Source of the DNA: Vespa crabro
Lineage: Eukaryota > Arthropoda > Insecta > Hymenoptera > Vespidae
Length of the DNA stretch: 64,000 nucleotides
Reading direction: 5' to 3'
Assembly: GCF_910589235.1 (NCBI RefSeq)
Contig: NC_060956.1
Span: 22,188,973 to 22,252,972 of the forward strand
Shown here: positions 20,611 to 33,289 of the stretch, piece by piece
Layout of the letters: the number at the start of each line of letters is the position of its first letter
How positions within the stretch are numbered: the stretch's first letter is position 1
The notes under the pieces: model-generated
What the model was told of the DNA's origin: nothing
What the model saw: only the letters and a program-made list of their open reading frames with translations
The model's database searches: none
Made by a program: the position numbers and the translations under genes

Positions 20611-23600
20611 GACTCCTTCCACGATGTGGCCTATGTCCTTCTCCATGCCGTTCCTCGCACCTTCGCTTACTACCCTCGGCTCATCGAATCAATCCCTCTT
20701 TTCTCCGACTTGTTCTCTTTCTCCTCTACTCTCTTCGATGCTCCTGCACTCTTTAACGCTTACCCTTCTAGACTCCATCTATCTTCTATCTTTGTTTATT
20801 CAAAGGCAGACCTACCAATTTGATGTTATCGAGCTTATACTTCGATTATCTTTTTGCTTTTATTCGAAACACTTTATTCGAGTTTGGCCTTTCGCGTTAG
20901 CTACGAGGTTCCGAACGAGATAGCCGGCTGGTACAAACGACGTCGCTTCTTTAATACTTGGCCTCGTAACGAGCACGATTTTCGAGTGTTTCCAGATTGC
21001 TAAAAGCAGAAAAAGTATAATAGCCGGTCGCACTGACGTCAGAGACACCGGTCGTAATATTATGCCGTGTGCGGTTAATTACGAGGATACCTAGTCGCGA
21101 TATATTTGCGTCTACCTGAGCCATTTTGGTTCGTAAATAATTTTAACGTGTCAACGCGTTTGAACTTTGCCCCGTGTTAATCACTCCTTCTCTTTCTTTA
21201 TGAGATTACCTTTTAACAAGTCGTCGGTGCTCTTTCAAAACTTTTGGAATTTAATTTCAATCGATAAATATCTTTAGAATAATTGTTTGACGCATCGGCG
21301 ACCGAGATGAATAACGGGAGGAAGCGAAAGGATGCATTATGCGATCACGCGCTTCGAGATAAAACAAAGTTGGTATAAGGTCGCTAGATAAAATGTATTT
21401 ATAAGCGTTATTATATCGGGCGTCGGTGCATATTGCATTTGACGTACATACTTGTACATATACGAGAATAATATGCACGTTTCATCGCGAGCCCGGCATT
21501 TACTCGATCACTTTACAAAAGTAGATTTTCTTTTTTTATTCCTTTTTGCTTTTTTTTCGTTTTTTCTTTTCCCCATGGTGTCCGCGGGCATCGTGATCGC
21601 TGGCGGTAACGATTACTCTTTCCGAGAAAAAGCGCGAAAATAAAAATCCTCTGCTTCTGCTATTGTTCGGATAATTGTCACCAACGTGGATACGTCACTT
21701 CTTTGTATACTCGTCTCTTTATACGTTACATGTACTTCGTTCGAGAGTCCTTTTGCGACGAGCGTTTTACCGAAATTAAAAGTTTACTCGAGTCTCGTAC
21801 GACGGAAAGTCGAATATTTTCCATGCGACGAATATAATACTTTCTTTCAAAGGGAAAATGACGATAAAGAGAACGGAGATGCTTCTTCCTCGATGCTTTT
21901 TCAAACTTTCATGTTCCTTACGATTCTCATTTCCTCGCGCATCCTCTTCTGCGGAGACGTATCTCTTGGGTCCAATTTGACGGGTTCTTATAGTGTTAAC
22001 TTTATCTTGCTCGACGATTCCTCGTCACGGAGTACCCACTTTACGCTTTTCAGGCGAACTTATGAACGGACGAACGACTTTCTTTTCTCTCATTTTTCTC
22101 TCAAATTCCTTAGATATTTGCATCCTTTCCAACGTTTGTCGTCTTCGAAGAATCGACTTCGTTTGAGAAAAGTTCCGCCGAGATGCTAATTCTTATTCGA
22201 ACGTTCTATATTTCTCGTCTCATTCGTATATATTTATGCTCGCACAGATTCCTTTTCAACGAATCCCTTCGTTCTCTTCGTTAAAATATAATAAAAATTC
22301 AATCGACTCGATCGCGATTGGGTTGCATCTTATCAAATGTTTCCGCCTAATTTTTTTTCTTTTCTCGACTCATCGATTATTCGATCGCTTCCTTGTTGAC
22401 TTGATAAAAGGGTTAGTTCAATATAGGTATATCATCGAATAACTCAGCGAAGACTTAACCCCCGATAAAATCAGCCAACTTCTTTGCGCGAAGTCGAGCG
22501 CTTGGCTCTTCGTTGAAGATTGGAAAATTTCAGTTTCCGCTTCTACCAAAGTTCCGTTAAATCGCGATACAAAATTAATTAGCCGCGTCGAAGGGTAAAG
22601 GTAGGACGAGCGAGCTAGTATAGCGGTGTGACGTCTGAAAGATGCGATAAAATAGAAAGTTAAACTTTATATCGAGGAAATTGAATAATGAGAGGAGAAA
22701 CACTTTCAATTTTCAAGAAAGATATCCACGTTCTCGTTTCCCAACGTATCCGGGATATTTTCGATCGCTGATTCGTCGAGATCAGGAATTTTCGAGCGAG
22801 AAGAAAATCTTCCAAAGATGCGAAGCTAGAGTGTGGAAGAAAGAGGTGGATTATTGAGTCCGTGCTAGAGGCAAAAAAGGAGGGACGATGGTCTCGTGCC
22901 AACGTTTGGTAAATTGCATAACTTTTCTCGTCGGTGATCAAACGGTTTGCTCCTTTATACAACTTACGCCATTTTCCTTCCACCGTCGGAGATTTATCGT
23001 GCAGCCCTTTGCCTTTCTCTCTCTTTCTCTCTTGAAACCTTTCTCGGAATTACGTACGTACAAGTTTCGTAAATTTTTTCCTCTTATTTCTCCCTCGCTC
23101 TAACGTTTTACCATTAAAGGAGAAAGGAGAAAGAGGAATACAGTCAAGAGATCGTTAAGCTATTAGTTCCAAAATTGATTCGCTCGATTCGTAGATAGTC
23201 GTTGATTTTTCTTAGATAGTTAACGCTTTGTAAAGAAGGAACGTGAGTATTTGACGATGCATTATCGGTATGGTACGCGGTATAAGAGGTGAAATTCTAC
23301 GGGAGGTTTTCGCATCTACCGTTGGCCGACTTAATAGGGGGTCAAGGTTACCAAACTTCTCCAACTTATTTGTTTCGCGATTTTCCTCATTACACTTTAC
23401 AAAGTACGCTCCTTCGATTCTGGACTTTCAGCTTGTCCCAGTGTTTTCATGCTCCGTATATCGATCCACGTAGGACGACGAGCGAAACTTCTCGTCGAGC
23501 TTGCTCGTTAATTGGCTTCCCTTCGCGAGAAGAGAATTCTCGTCTTGGTCTTGCAGGATAGCTCAAAAAGTTGAATGATATATATATATATATATGTAAT

Positions 23601-24172
23601 ATAAAATAAGACGTTACCGTTATGCAGAAAAATTTCAACCTTACCGAATTCTCTGTCTTTCTCTTGCAAATTTTTTCTAGGTGGGTATATATCCGATATA
23701 TCCAAATCGGCAAACGTTCTTATTAAGTACGTGAAAAAAGAAAAAAGAGATGAAAAGCTTTCTTCGAGGTTACCGTACTGAAAGGGGAGAGAAAAAGAGT
23801 AAGAAGTTAGAGTCGGTCCCCTTGACGCGCGTATACGCACGCGACCTACTCGTCTCTATCTTTATAGCGAGAAAAGAAAGTATTCTCACGACGATGCGCT
23901 TTATCGTTTCCCCGGGGCTCCGCGTAAACGTTCCTTCAAACACGCTCGAAACGCGACATTTATTTCGAGAGTTTCTCGAGTGCGTGTACGTAGGCAAAGT
24001 TACAAGATGGAGAAAGAGAGAGAGAGAGAGAGAAAGAGAAAAAGGTAGAGGAAAAAAAAACGCTTTCCGGAATAGGAGCGTAAACGTCGCGCGCAGCTGC
24101 AAGAAGTGCATCAGACTGCTTCCTGTCTCGTCTCCGCCGTCGGAGTGGAATCTCTTGCAGTTGCTTCTCTTC

Positions 24173-24176
<4 letters not shown>

Positions 24177-24204
<28 letters not shown>
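24177..24204 (+). repeat. (CT)14 microsatellite
   Basis: Twenty-eight bases of CT, facing a GA run at 24015-24032. Confidence 0.93.
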
Positions 24205-24207
<3 letters not shown>

Positions 24208-26686
24208 CCAACTCGTTGAAAATTCTTTCGCCCGTACGAGAAAAACGTCTCCTCTCGATTGGTAACATAGCTGTGAATGTCGGAAACGTTTTCCTATATT
24301 TTTACTGTTCCATATACGCTCGAACGAGCGGAATTTTGATGGTGGACAGAAAGAAGACTCGCCGTGTGAAGCATGCCGCTTGCGAACCCCTCGCTCAAAC
24401 ATTTATCTTCGAACGACAAATTCGTCTTGTAACGAGAAACGATGAAGGTGACCCGTTATTATTTTATATTATCGTTAAACGACTTGACCAATTTCTCGCT
24501 AGAATTACGAGCTACTGTACTTATCACGATGCGTTAGTTAAATCATTTTTCACGATGAATTTGCTCACGCTATACGCTCGTTATTCTCTGAAAGTAATGC
24601 TATCGTACACGCGCGAATTTTCTTGCCGTATTCCTCCTACATAGATGCTAAATTTTTCTCACATCGACGAATATATATATATATATATATACATATATAT
24701 TCAGCGGAAGACGTCGCGTCGGCTTTTTTCCACGGGATGGTGACTGGGCACTCCTCTTCTGAGACGAATAATTAAGGACGTTACGAGTACTATCTGAATA
24801 ACCGAGATAATTGGATAACGTGTGGGAAAGTGAAAGTTTTGATGCGCTTCCTGTGTCGTTCCTCTCTCCTTCTCTCTTTTCCTCTACGTCTCTCTTCATC
24901 CACCTAATTTCCTCTCACTCTTTCTTTCCCTCTCTCTCCTTTCCCTTTACTTTCGCTTATCCAGAAAGTGCAGTTGTAGGGATCTTTGGAAACACGTAAA
25001 ATAAGTAAGTTTCTCCGCTTAACGCGCGACATTCGCGGGCACGCCATATCGATGTAGTTTGTCATACGCGAAAGCAGGAACAACGACGTTATCGCTTTTA
25101 CGATTAATACCTTTGACAAATCGAGGCGTCAGAAAAGGGGAGAATTACTGGGACGAGCTTTGAAGACAAGGTGGCATAAACGTAGGGGTGGAGCAAAGAG
25201 GGTGAAAGAAAAGAAGCGTCTATTCTATACAGACGAAGAAACAATCGCTCGTTTTCGTTTCCAAATTGCTTGGAGGGTAGAAATTGTACGCTTTAAAATA
25301 ACGTCTCGTGGCTCGTTTCGAGCCAACTATATCTATCGCGTAAGCTCGAGGACCGACGTTAGAAGCCTTTTCCATCGGTAAATTTATTGCTCGTTTCCGA
25401 TAATCGGAATCGCTATGTACCGAACATTACGTTTTAATCGAATCTCTAATAATTAGAAACTGCAAATCGTGCTAATCGAACGATTCAAAGCGAAAAAAGC
25501 AGAAAAAGATGAAAGTACACGAATAAAGATAAAGAGCGAAAGAGAGAATATTTACGAGTGCGGTACTCGAGACTGCTATGAAATTCTCTTTGTGGTTGGA
25601 AAAAAAAAAGGAGAAGAAAAAACAAAAAAGAAAAAAAAGATAGTAGCACGATATCGCTTTTACACAAGGTCTCCTTTTATTTTCCGATAATAAGATACGA
25701 TAAGAGAAAGCATACGCGTAAACGCGCACCGTTGCAGGAATTATTACGCGATATAATGTATCGTTCTCCGTGGAACATGCGTTTCTCCATGAGCGAGCTC
25801 GTATGTCTCTACTCTATATTTCTGCGTGTATGTATCGTTATTCCTATAAATGTAAGTTATACGTTTACACATTAGATATACAAGCGAGATACGTTTATTG
25901 CACTTGGAATATACTGTATATTGCGGTCGCGACGTGAGAAATAAAAGAAGAGGTGATAAGTCGTTCTTATTTCCTTTCTTTCAAAATCTCTTTTTCCCTC
26001 CAACAAAACTTTGCCTTCTGTAAAATAGTTTTTGCTATTCTTACGTTATTAGCTCTCGAATAGGTGATATGGCAAGAGGCTTTTCCCTTAGCGAAAGAGG
26101 AAGATAATAATAAGGAAGGGGAGAAAGATTAAAGAGTGCGAAAAAGAGAAAAAATCGTATACAATATCAGGAAGGATCCTTTTTCCATTATCGTTAATGG
26201 ATCTGAAGAAAATAACGCGGAAAACGAGGTTTCTCAATGGACACGAGAAATTCTCGTCTCCATTCCAGCGAATTTAACGATTTCGGGACGGCGTCGTGCG
26301 TTCGCGTTTCGCTTTAAAAAATAATATCGAAGGATTTTGGTGCACATCTATGGGCAACGATGCGCAAGAAACGTATGTGCCTTCTCTCTCGTCGGCTTGG
26401 CTGCCTCGTTTTTTAAATGATCCGCGACTTCTACGTGGACCCGCCGTTGCTTCCTTCCCGTGGCCGCCATCGCGGTGCCTGCTTACGCGAGCGTGTGCAT
26501 TGTAGTCATTTTTTCAGTCTGGAAATGTCGCTAGCATGTCTTTTCTGCAAACAATCGGGTCACTGTTACGGTGCGATTGTTGACGAGGAAAGAGAAGTAG
26601 AAAGGGCGAAACGAACGATGAGGAGGACTGAGGAAAATGACAGAGAGAAAGTGTGAGAGTTAAGAGAGGGACGAAAAAGAAGAGAT

Positions 26687-26690
<4 letters not shown>

Positions 26691-26725
<35 letters not shown>
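26691..26725 (+). repeat. (AG)17 microsatellite
   Basis: Thirty-five bases of AG. Confidence 0.95.
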
Positions 26726-26731
<6 letters not shown>

Positions 26732-29700
26732 AGAGTGGCGGGAGAGTCAGCCGACAAGACCTTCGTAGAGCCATTCTAATTGGGGCAGATGTTAATTAAG
26801 GCGCGCTTAGGCAAAGACGACGAGGCGACTACGATGGTTACGACTACGTTGACGACGACGAAGACGACGATTTTATTCGCGAAAATAATGATCTTCCCAT
26901 TATCCGACACTGCCGTCCGTCCTTACTCCTTAACCATTGTACTCTTCATCGTTCGCGTTATCATCTTTATTGTTCTATTCGATGCGGATTACTTTCCTTT
27001 TTTCTTTTTTCCTACGAGTTGACGCTCACCGATAAGCAAAAGGATTAGCGTAGCGATAATTGAGATTGCCAAGGCACGATATAGGAAATTTCATTTTTAA
27101 TCGAAACTACTGTCTCCAGCTATTAACTTTCATTTCTATCTTCTATTAGTTTTGTAATCTTCTTATGGATACATGATAATTAAGCGAGAAGAAAAACTAA
27201 AAACTTTCATGAGTGGATCGAAGAATGAATACGAATAGTATAAAGCTTTTTCTCTTGATTTGTATCGTATTTTTTAAGCGTTGCTCGCGACGCAACAATA
27301 GCAGCACAGTTAACTACGAGTGAAAAGTCGAGAGAAATTCTATAGAAAATCCCATAGAGCGGAGAAGTTGGAGCAAGCTTGATAGTAACGCTCGTCGAGA
27401 GGTTGCGTCTGACAGCATCGGTACATGGGTATAATAATCTCATGGAAAAAATGTGAGAGACCTCTTTATACCTTTGTCCCTATAGGACGATTTAATGCAA
27501 TACACAACGAACCACCATCCTTTCTCTTCCTCTCTCCTCCCCCCCCCCTCTCTCTCTCTTTTTCTTTCTCTGCCACCCCTTTTTCTCTCATTTACACTAC
27601 CTGTCTAGAATCGTCGTCATCATTATTATGATTCGCTCGTCCATAATTCAGCCGTGTAGCAACGCACGCACGCAAGCACGCACACTTGTGTAAAGACAGC
27701 GCGACGGTAGACGTCGCTAGAGTAACGTATGCCGTGTAATCAACGCGCGAGTTCGTGAGTTTACCACGTTAGCCGTCGGTCGCCCCTCGCGTCGTACTAC
27801 CGTACTCCTTGACGTTTCCGTCACCTTTGGCCTTTTTACAAAATTATTTCTCTCTTTTCCTTTCGCGCGTATGCACGGATGCGTGCGTAAGCTTTTTTAT
27901 CGCTTTCGAAAGAAAGGGAGAAAAAAAGACGAGGAAGGGTTGATAAATTCTATAGCACCGTCTACATTGTGATTAATCGCAAGATATTCAGATGTAAGCG
28001 TCGATAAGAGCATATTTTAAACTCGTACGACGTAGGAGATCATCTTCGGACGTACCTTGTGTGCGTTGACGTACTTTGTGCTCTACTCTTAAGTATTTTC
28101 TTACGCCTAATTTTATTTCTCCTTCGCTCGCGATAATAATTTACCTCGATGAGATCGATTCGCCGCTGCTTCCCCTTACCTCGAGGACTGCTGGCACCGT
28201 CGTTGATCGAGCTCTATGATAATACCTGCGATACTCGTAACTCCGAGAACACACTTATCCTCGAGGCTGAAGAAGCAAAGACGGGCAGCGACGGAACAAC
28301 GTTGGAACGTTCTTGGATCTCTTGAATAATGTAAAACGGGTCTCGCGTTGTTAACGCTGCAATGAAACTAGTCCCGAGTGTGCTAGAATTACGATTATTA
28401 TTCTTCAAGCTATTCGCCCTTCCTCCTAATGTAACTCGCTAGGACAGCTACCGTTTATATAAATCCCATCGTCGTTCTTTGAGCTATATAAGAAAATATC
28501 TAAGTAAATAAACTGAGTTCACGACATTGCGACTTCCGTTATATCGCTTCCACTAGAACCACTGATCCAAAATACAACTTGATTACCCGACGACACGCGA
28601 GTCTCTCGTATATTCATTCTCTCTCCCTTTTTTTCACACACATATACATACCTGACAGCAATTTCTCGAAGCGAATTCGCGACTTACGATTCTGCGACGA
28701 CGAACTACCCTCCCTATAGTCGAATATGCATTGGAATCCGTTAGCACGGAATTAGCTTTACGATGAAATTGCTTGGTGAATATTTGAATCGATCGAAAGC
28801 GCTCATCGAAATAGTTTCGTCCATCTCGAATTACGGTGGTTAGCGATCGCGAAAAGCAGACCGATTCTCAATCGTTCGAGATCTATATTTGCACATTCCC
28901 ATGACAATGCGTTAAATTCATCCCTATACCTTACCCATCGTTACGATTTTCAAAATTTTGTCATACTTGGTATTGGTGGAAAAATGCTGCCGTCGCGTAA
29001 CGCTATCGTAGACAACGAAAAACAAGAAAAAGAAAAAGAAAAAACCACCAACAAAAACACTTTGGCCTTTTCAGAATCGTAGATGTTTTTTGTTGGCGGA
29101 ATCTGCGCCAACAAAATTGGAAAGCATTTGGTTACGCTACGCTATAGTTTTTCTCTTGAGGGCAGAAATCCGATACTCGTTGAACATCATGATCCTGAAG
29201 GATACGCGAGTGGAAAGCATGCCTCACGATCTCTCGACCGCGTGTATAAAAGAAATCGATCACGGTAAAACGTTAGAATTCTCTTTCTTTCGAAATCTTC
29301 GTATCATCGTGATAAGTACGTTACCGGTTATTCGATTCTTCCGTATACTTTTGACGATTTAATCGCCTTACGGCATAGAAAAACTTGTCAATTTTATTTC
29401 CTCTCTTTGTCCGGATCAAATCTAAAAATGGATTAAGATACATCGTCGGAATCAATCGGAACGAATCGAATTGATTATCAAATTTACAAAAGGACAAAAG
29501 TTTTGTTCGCGATAGAAGCAAAGATTAGCGCTCGATCGAGCTTCGTAAATCAATAGAATTGATACCGCATAGTATCTCTCTTTACTGGATATATGTCGCA
29601 TGTATACGTTGTTACTGTATACGCGCTTCTGTTTATGCGCGCGTGTCAACAGATCAGAGTACACGAGAGAGTATACGAGAGCTTACGTAGATAAGTACAC

Positions 29701-32700
29701 ATAGATACGCGTTACGTTTCTACTCGCACGATGCTTTACACTTACGAGCGTAAACCGAGCTTCATTTAGGATGCATCGGTATCGAAGTGCTACGGGAGAT
29801 TTTGATTCTACGTTTTCGTCACAGATTATCGACGATATGTATCGAATAATAACGATCGCAAGATATTCTACCGTCATAGCGACATCTCTTAAGCCTTGGT
29901 CGCAATTTTGTTAAATAATTAGATAACGAAGCGTTTAGATTTAGATTCGATATTCCTTGAATTCGACATTTGCCGGACGTAGCGCAAACGATAAGTGGAA
30001 TTTGCGATGGGACGTGATATTAGATAGTTCGATAAGAAATACGAAGGATTAGATTATTTCGAGCGTAAGCCGAGTCGTTTCGGGGCCAGCTGTTCGATTC
30101 GCACGGCCCAACCGTTAATCGCTCTTGCGGTAATAGCGGAAGGTACTTCGACCCTCGACTGTTCCCTTCCATCGCTCGCCATTGAAAGGAATCTAAAAGG
30201 GGCTTTCAAAGTGTACTTTCAGTATGTTTATAGAATACCGCTGATTGTGAGACTTTAGCAAATTACGTTGCTCCACTTACCGATCTTAATGGAATGATAA
30301 ATCATCGAATCCGTTCGAATCTCTGGTTAGCGCTATATCCATATAATTCCGCTTTATATATGCTTAACGAACCGATTATTACGCTTCATTAAGAATTTCC
30401 ATCGTCCACCGGAAGGAGAAAGGAAAAGAACAAACAAATTTGATCTCTACGAGATATCTATAATTCGCGCTGAATTAATAAGCGAGAAAAATAAATTTTG
30501 ATGACGATAACGCGATGCTGATCGTACGATAATGCGCGCGAGATTCCCATGTGATGTCGCTGATGCATGATGCTACGCTACGTTAACAGGAAGCGTATAA
30601 CCGCGTTTAAACCGCATTATAATTTACCGTCTCGTAATTTATGCGAATACCTTCTCGTCGTCCTTTAAAACCAACCGTATCATTAATTATCGTTTCATGG
30701 GAAAAGCTTTGGAAGTTCGGAGCAACGCTTTTAATCAAGGCGCAAACTTTCGCTTAACTTTCTTTCGAAGACTTCGTTCTCGAGGCAAAGAAAACAAAAA
30801 AATAAAGAAACGAAAAGAAAATAGGAAAAGCTAGCAAAACTGTCGTCCCGATCTTTTTTCAATCTATAAGGAATCATCGTTGCATCTCTCGGACAATGCT
30901 CGAGAGATCCAGAGGCACTTGCCTCATCATTCAGATCTTTATTCGAGCGACGTATGGTCACTCATTTTCTATCTATCGTACGTACACACGTAGACGAGAG
31001 TCACGCACTCGATAAGGACTTTGCAACAACGTTCATCCCGTCTTCGATAGTTCCGCGAATGATCGCTTGATAGAATTTATCCGGGATTGGAAATAGCTTT
31101 GAAACTTCCCTTTATACGTTTTTTCCTCGAAACAAGGCCAAAATCAATTCTCGAATCCACCCACTCTCGTCTTAGGGATCGTCCACGTGGACAACGGTCA
31201 AGAAATTTTGAGAGAGGACTTGTCGAACCACCACTTGCCCATTCGCATTCGTATTATAACTTTTCAAGAGCGCTACTCGATCGATCGTTCTTCCATCTTT
31301 CTACGAGAGCGCTCGAATTTCTTCCTCAAAATGATTACGATTGAACGATCGAGAGGATAATCGATGAGCTCTCGATTCGATTAATTTCGAGAAGGAAACA
31401 AAATGGTGTCGTCATGGTGTTGGGATACGCGGGTCAGCGTTTATTTCGAATCGTCGCGATTCCGTGCACGAACGATTCGTATATATATTCTTGGGCAAAC
31501 GGTAAAGCCCGTATAAACGATTATCTCGCTAAAATCGTTCCTTATCGTTTCGCTAATAGACGCGTTATCGAATTTAGTCCGAGATTGAACTCAAAGGGGG
31601 ACTTTCGGTAATCCATTTCCCCTTAAACCGAGATCTCTCCCTTGAGGCAGGATAAACGTTTAGCGATGAGGAAGCAGAGCTCCGGCTAAATTCTCCGAGG
31701 TACTCCGCGGATTAACTTTTTACAAAGATCGCTTCCTTCCCGTTCGCTTCGGTGATTATGCTTTTTCTTCGAGTCGAGTCACATCGTCGGGTTACATCGC
31801 CGGGTTACATCGTCCTGTCCCACGATCTATGGAGCTCTATTATTGCATGCTTATTCCATGATAATCTTGTAAATTCTCCTTTACAAGAACGGAGTTTATT
31901 TCCGTTCGATCGATACTACACCGTTTCCACTCGAATATTTTTAGTTAACGTTAATCATTCGTCTCGAAATTCGAATGAAAAGTCAACGTCGACGTCCATT
32001 AAATAACTCCAGGTATAGATGAGAACGTATGAAATTTTCAAGCGCGAAAATTTCAAGCTTTTCTATAATAAATGTTTTTTCTTTTTTTTTTTCTCTCTCT
32101 TTCTTTTTTCTTATCCTATTTCTCTTACTCGAATTTATTCTAAAACAACCGAAAGCGCTTTAGCAAGAAAAATGAATAAGTCGTACGTTCCTATTAAATA
32201 CACGTTTAATGTGCTTACATTTAATGTGCTTACGTGTACTGCAAAACGATGCACGCGATTTCTAACTTAATACTCCGGATGAATCGTTTTGGGACAAAGA
32301 AAAACAGTCACCGCTATGCTCGTCTCGTTTTTACGTTTTACGTACGCTCTTTCATATTTTCTTTCGAAAAGAGGACGACAACTCGACTCGTGCAAAAGCG
32401 ACAATACCTCCTACGATTCTAATCTATTGCACGTCGCCTTTAACTTCATCGATATTTTCTTATGAAATTATTACGCTGAAATATCGATCTTATTTAGCAA
32501 AGTAATCGAAAACGAGTCGCGAAGAAGTTTGTCCGGGCAATTAATCGTTCGTAGAACCGTCTGCTCGATTCTTTATGAAAATCTCTAAAAAGCGATCGCA
32601 TCGATCCTCCAACGTTTCGGCTTTCCGTTTAGATAAAACGATGCGATTAAGATGCAAAGACGAGCGCGATGAAAATAAAAGATGGTTTGTTCCGTGTAAA

Positions 32701-33245
32701 ACCTTTATCCTCCCTCGCTTCCGTGCTTAAGAGAAACCTATGGAAATATAAATCTCGTTTATATTCGAGCACCGTTCAACGACGAACGTTCTTCCTTAAT
32801 GGTATACGATTCGATATTCGTCAGAAAAAATCGTACGTGTACGATGCAAAGCTTCCGATAAACGTGCCTTTTCTTTTTTCTTTTTTGTTGCGCTTTAAAG
32901 ATGCACCAACCAACCAGTCTCTTCTCGATCCGAGAGTTTACGCGAATTTCGGTATATCTAAGCGTCGCAGACGTACAACTTAAAAATTATCCCATTACTT
33001 TTTTCCCCGCTTACTCCTTGCGCTCACGTGTTTAGCATTTAATTATTTTCCTCTCTCGGTTTGTTCGTCTGTCTCGTTGGATCGCTTGTCGCTGTGTACG
33101 CGACAAATGCAATAACGACGTCATAAGGCACGAAGGAACGATTTTTCGCCTCGTTAAAACAACACGTGTTCGTATTCGTTGAATTTCAATTCGTCCGTAT
33201 CGTACGATCGTGTAATTCGAGCGTTCGTCCTTCGACATTTATCAA

Positions 33246-33289
33246 TTCGTTCGTTCGTTCGTTCGTTCGTTCGTTCGTTCGTTCGTTCG
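33246..33289 (+). repeat. (TTCG)11 tetranucleotide repeat
   Basis: Eleven perfect TTCG units. A CpG-containing tetranucleotide of this length fits a genome without strong CpG loss. Confidence 0.97.

Larger units (their letters stand above)
20501..33000. other. Non-coding region, part 1 of the dpr-Myo9 gap
   Basis: No recognisable protein. Contents: a (TCT/TCC) triplet tract at 20543-20610, GA and TC runs facing each other at 24015-24032 and 24177-24204, (TA)n at 24671-24691, (GA)n at 26691-26725 and a run of 10 C at 27539-27548. GC-richer patches at 26340-26600 and 27640-27840 could be promoters or exons of an unrecognised transcript. A 13-bp unit (ACATCGYCGGGTT) repeats nearly three times at 31781-31815, and a 14-bp unit is doubled at 32205-32234. 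Open frames here, such as the 167-codon one at 21686-22189, show no domain or family signature. Confidence 0.45.

Noticed and set aside
21686..22189. 167-codon plus-strand frame with an N-terminal hydrophobic stretch
   Set aside because: It resembles a signal peptide at first, but the rest is low-information sequence without cysteine pattern or domain, and flanking signals are absent.
23770..24402. 210-codon minus-strand frame and its plus-strand counterpart
   Set aside because: The frames are kept open by AG/CT repeats on both strands and have no recognisable family, splice support or codon signature.
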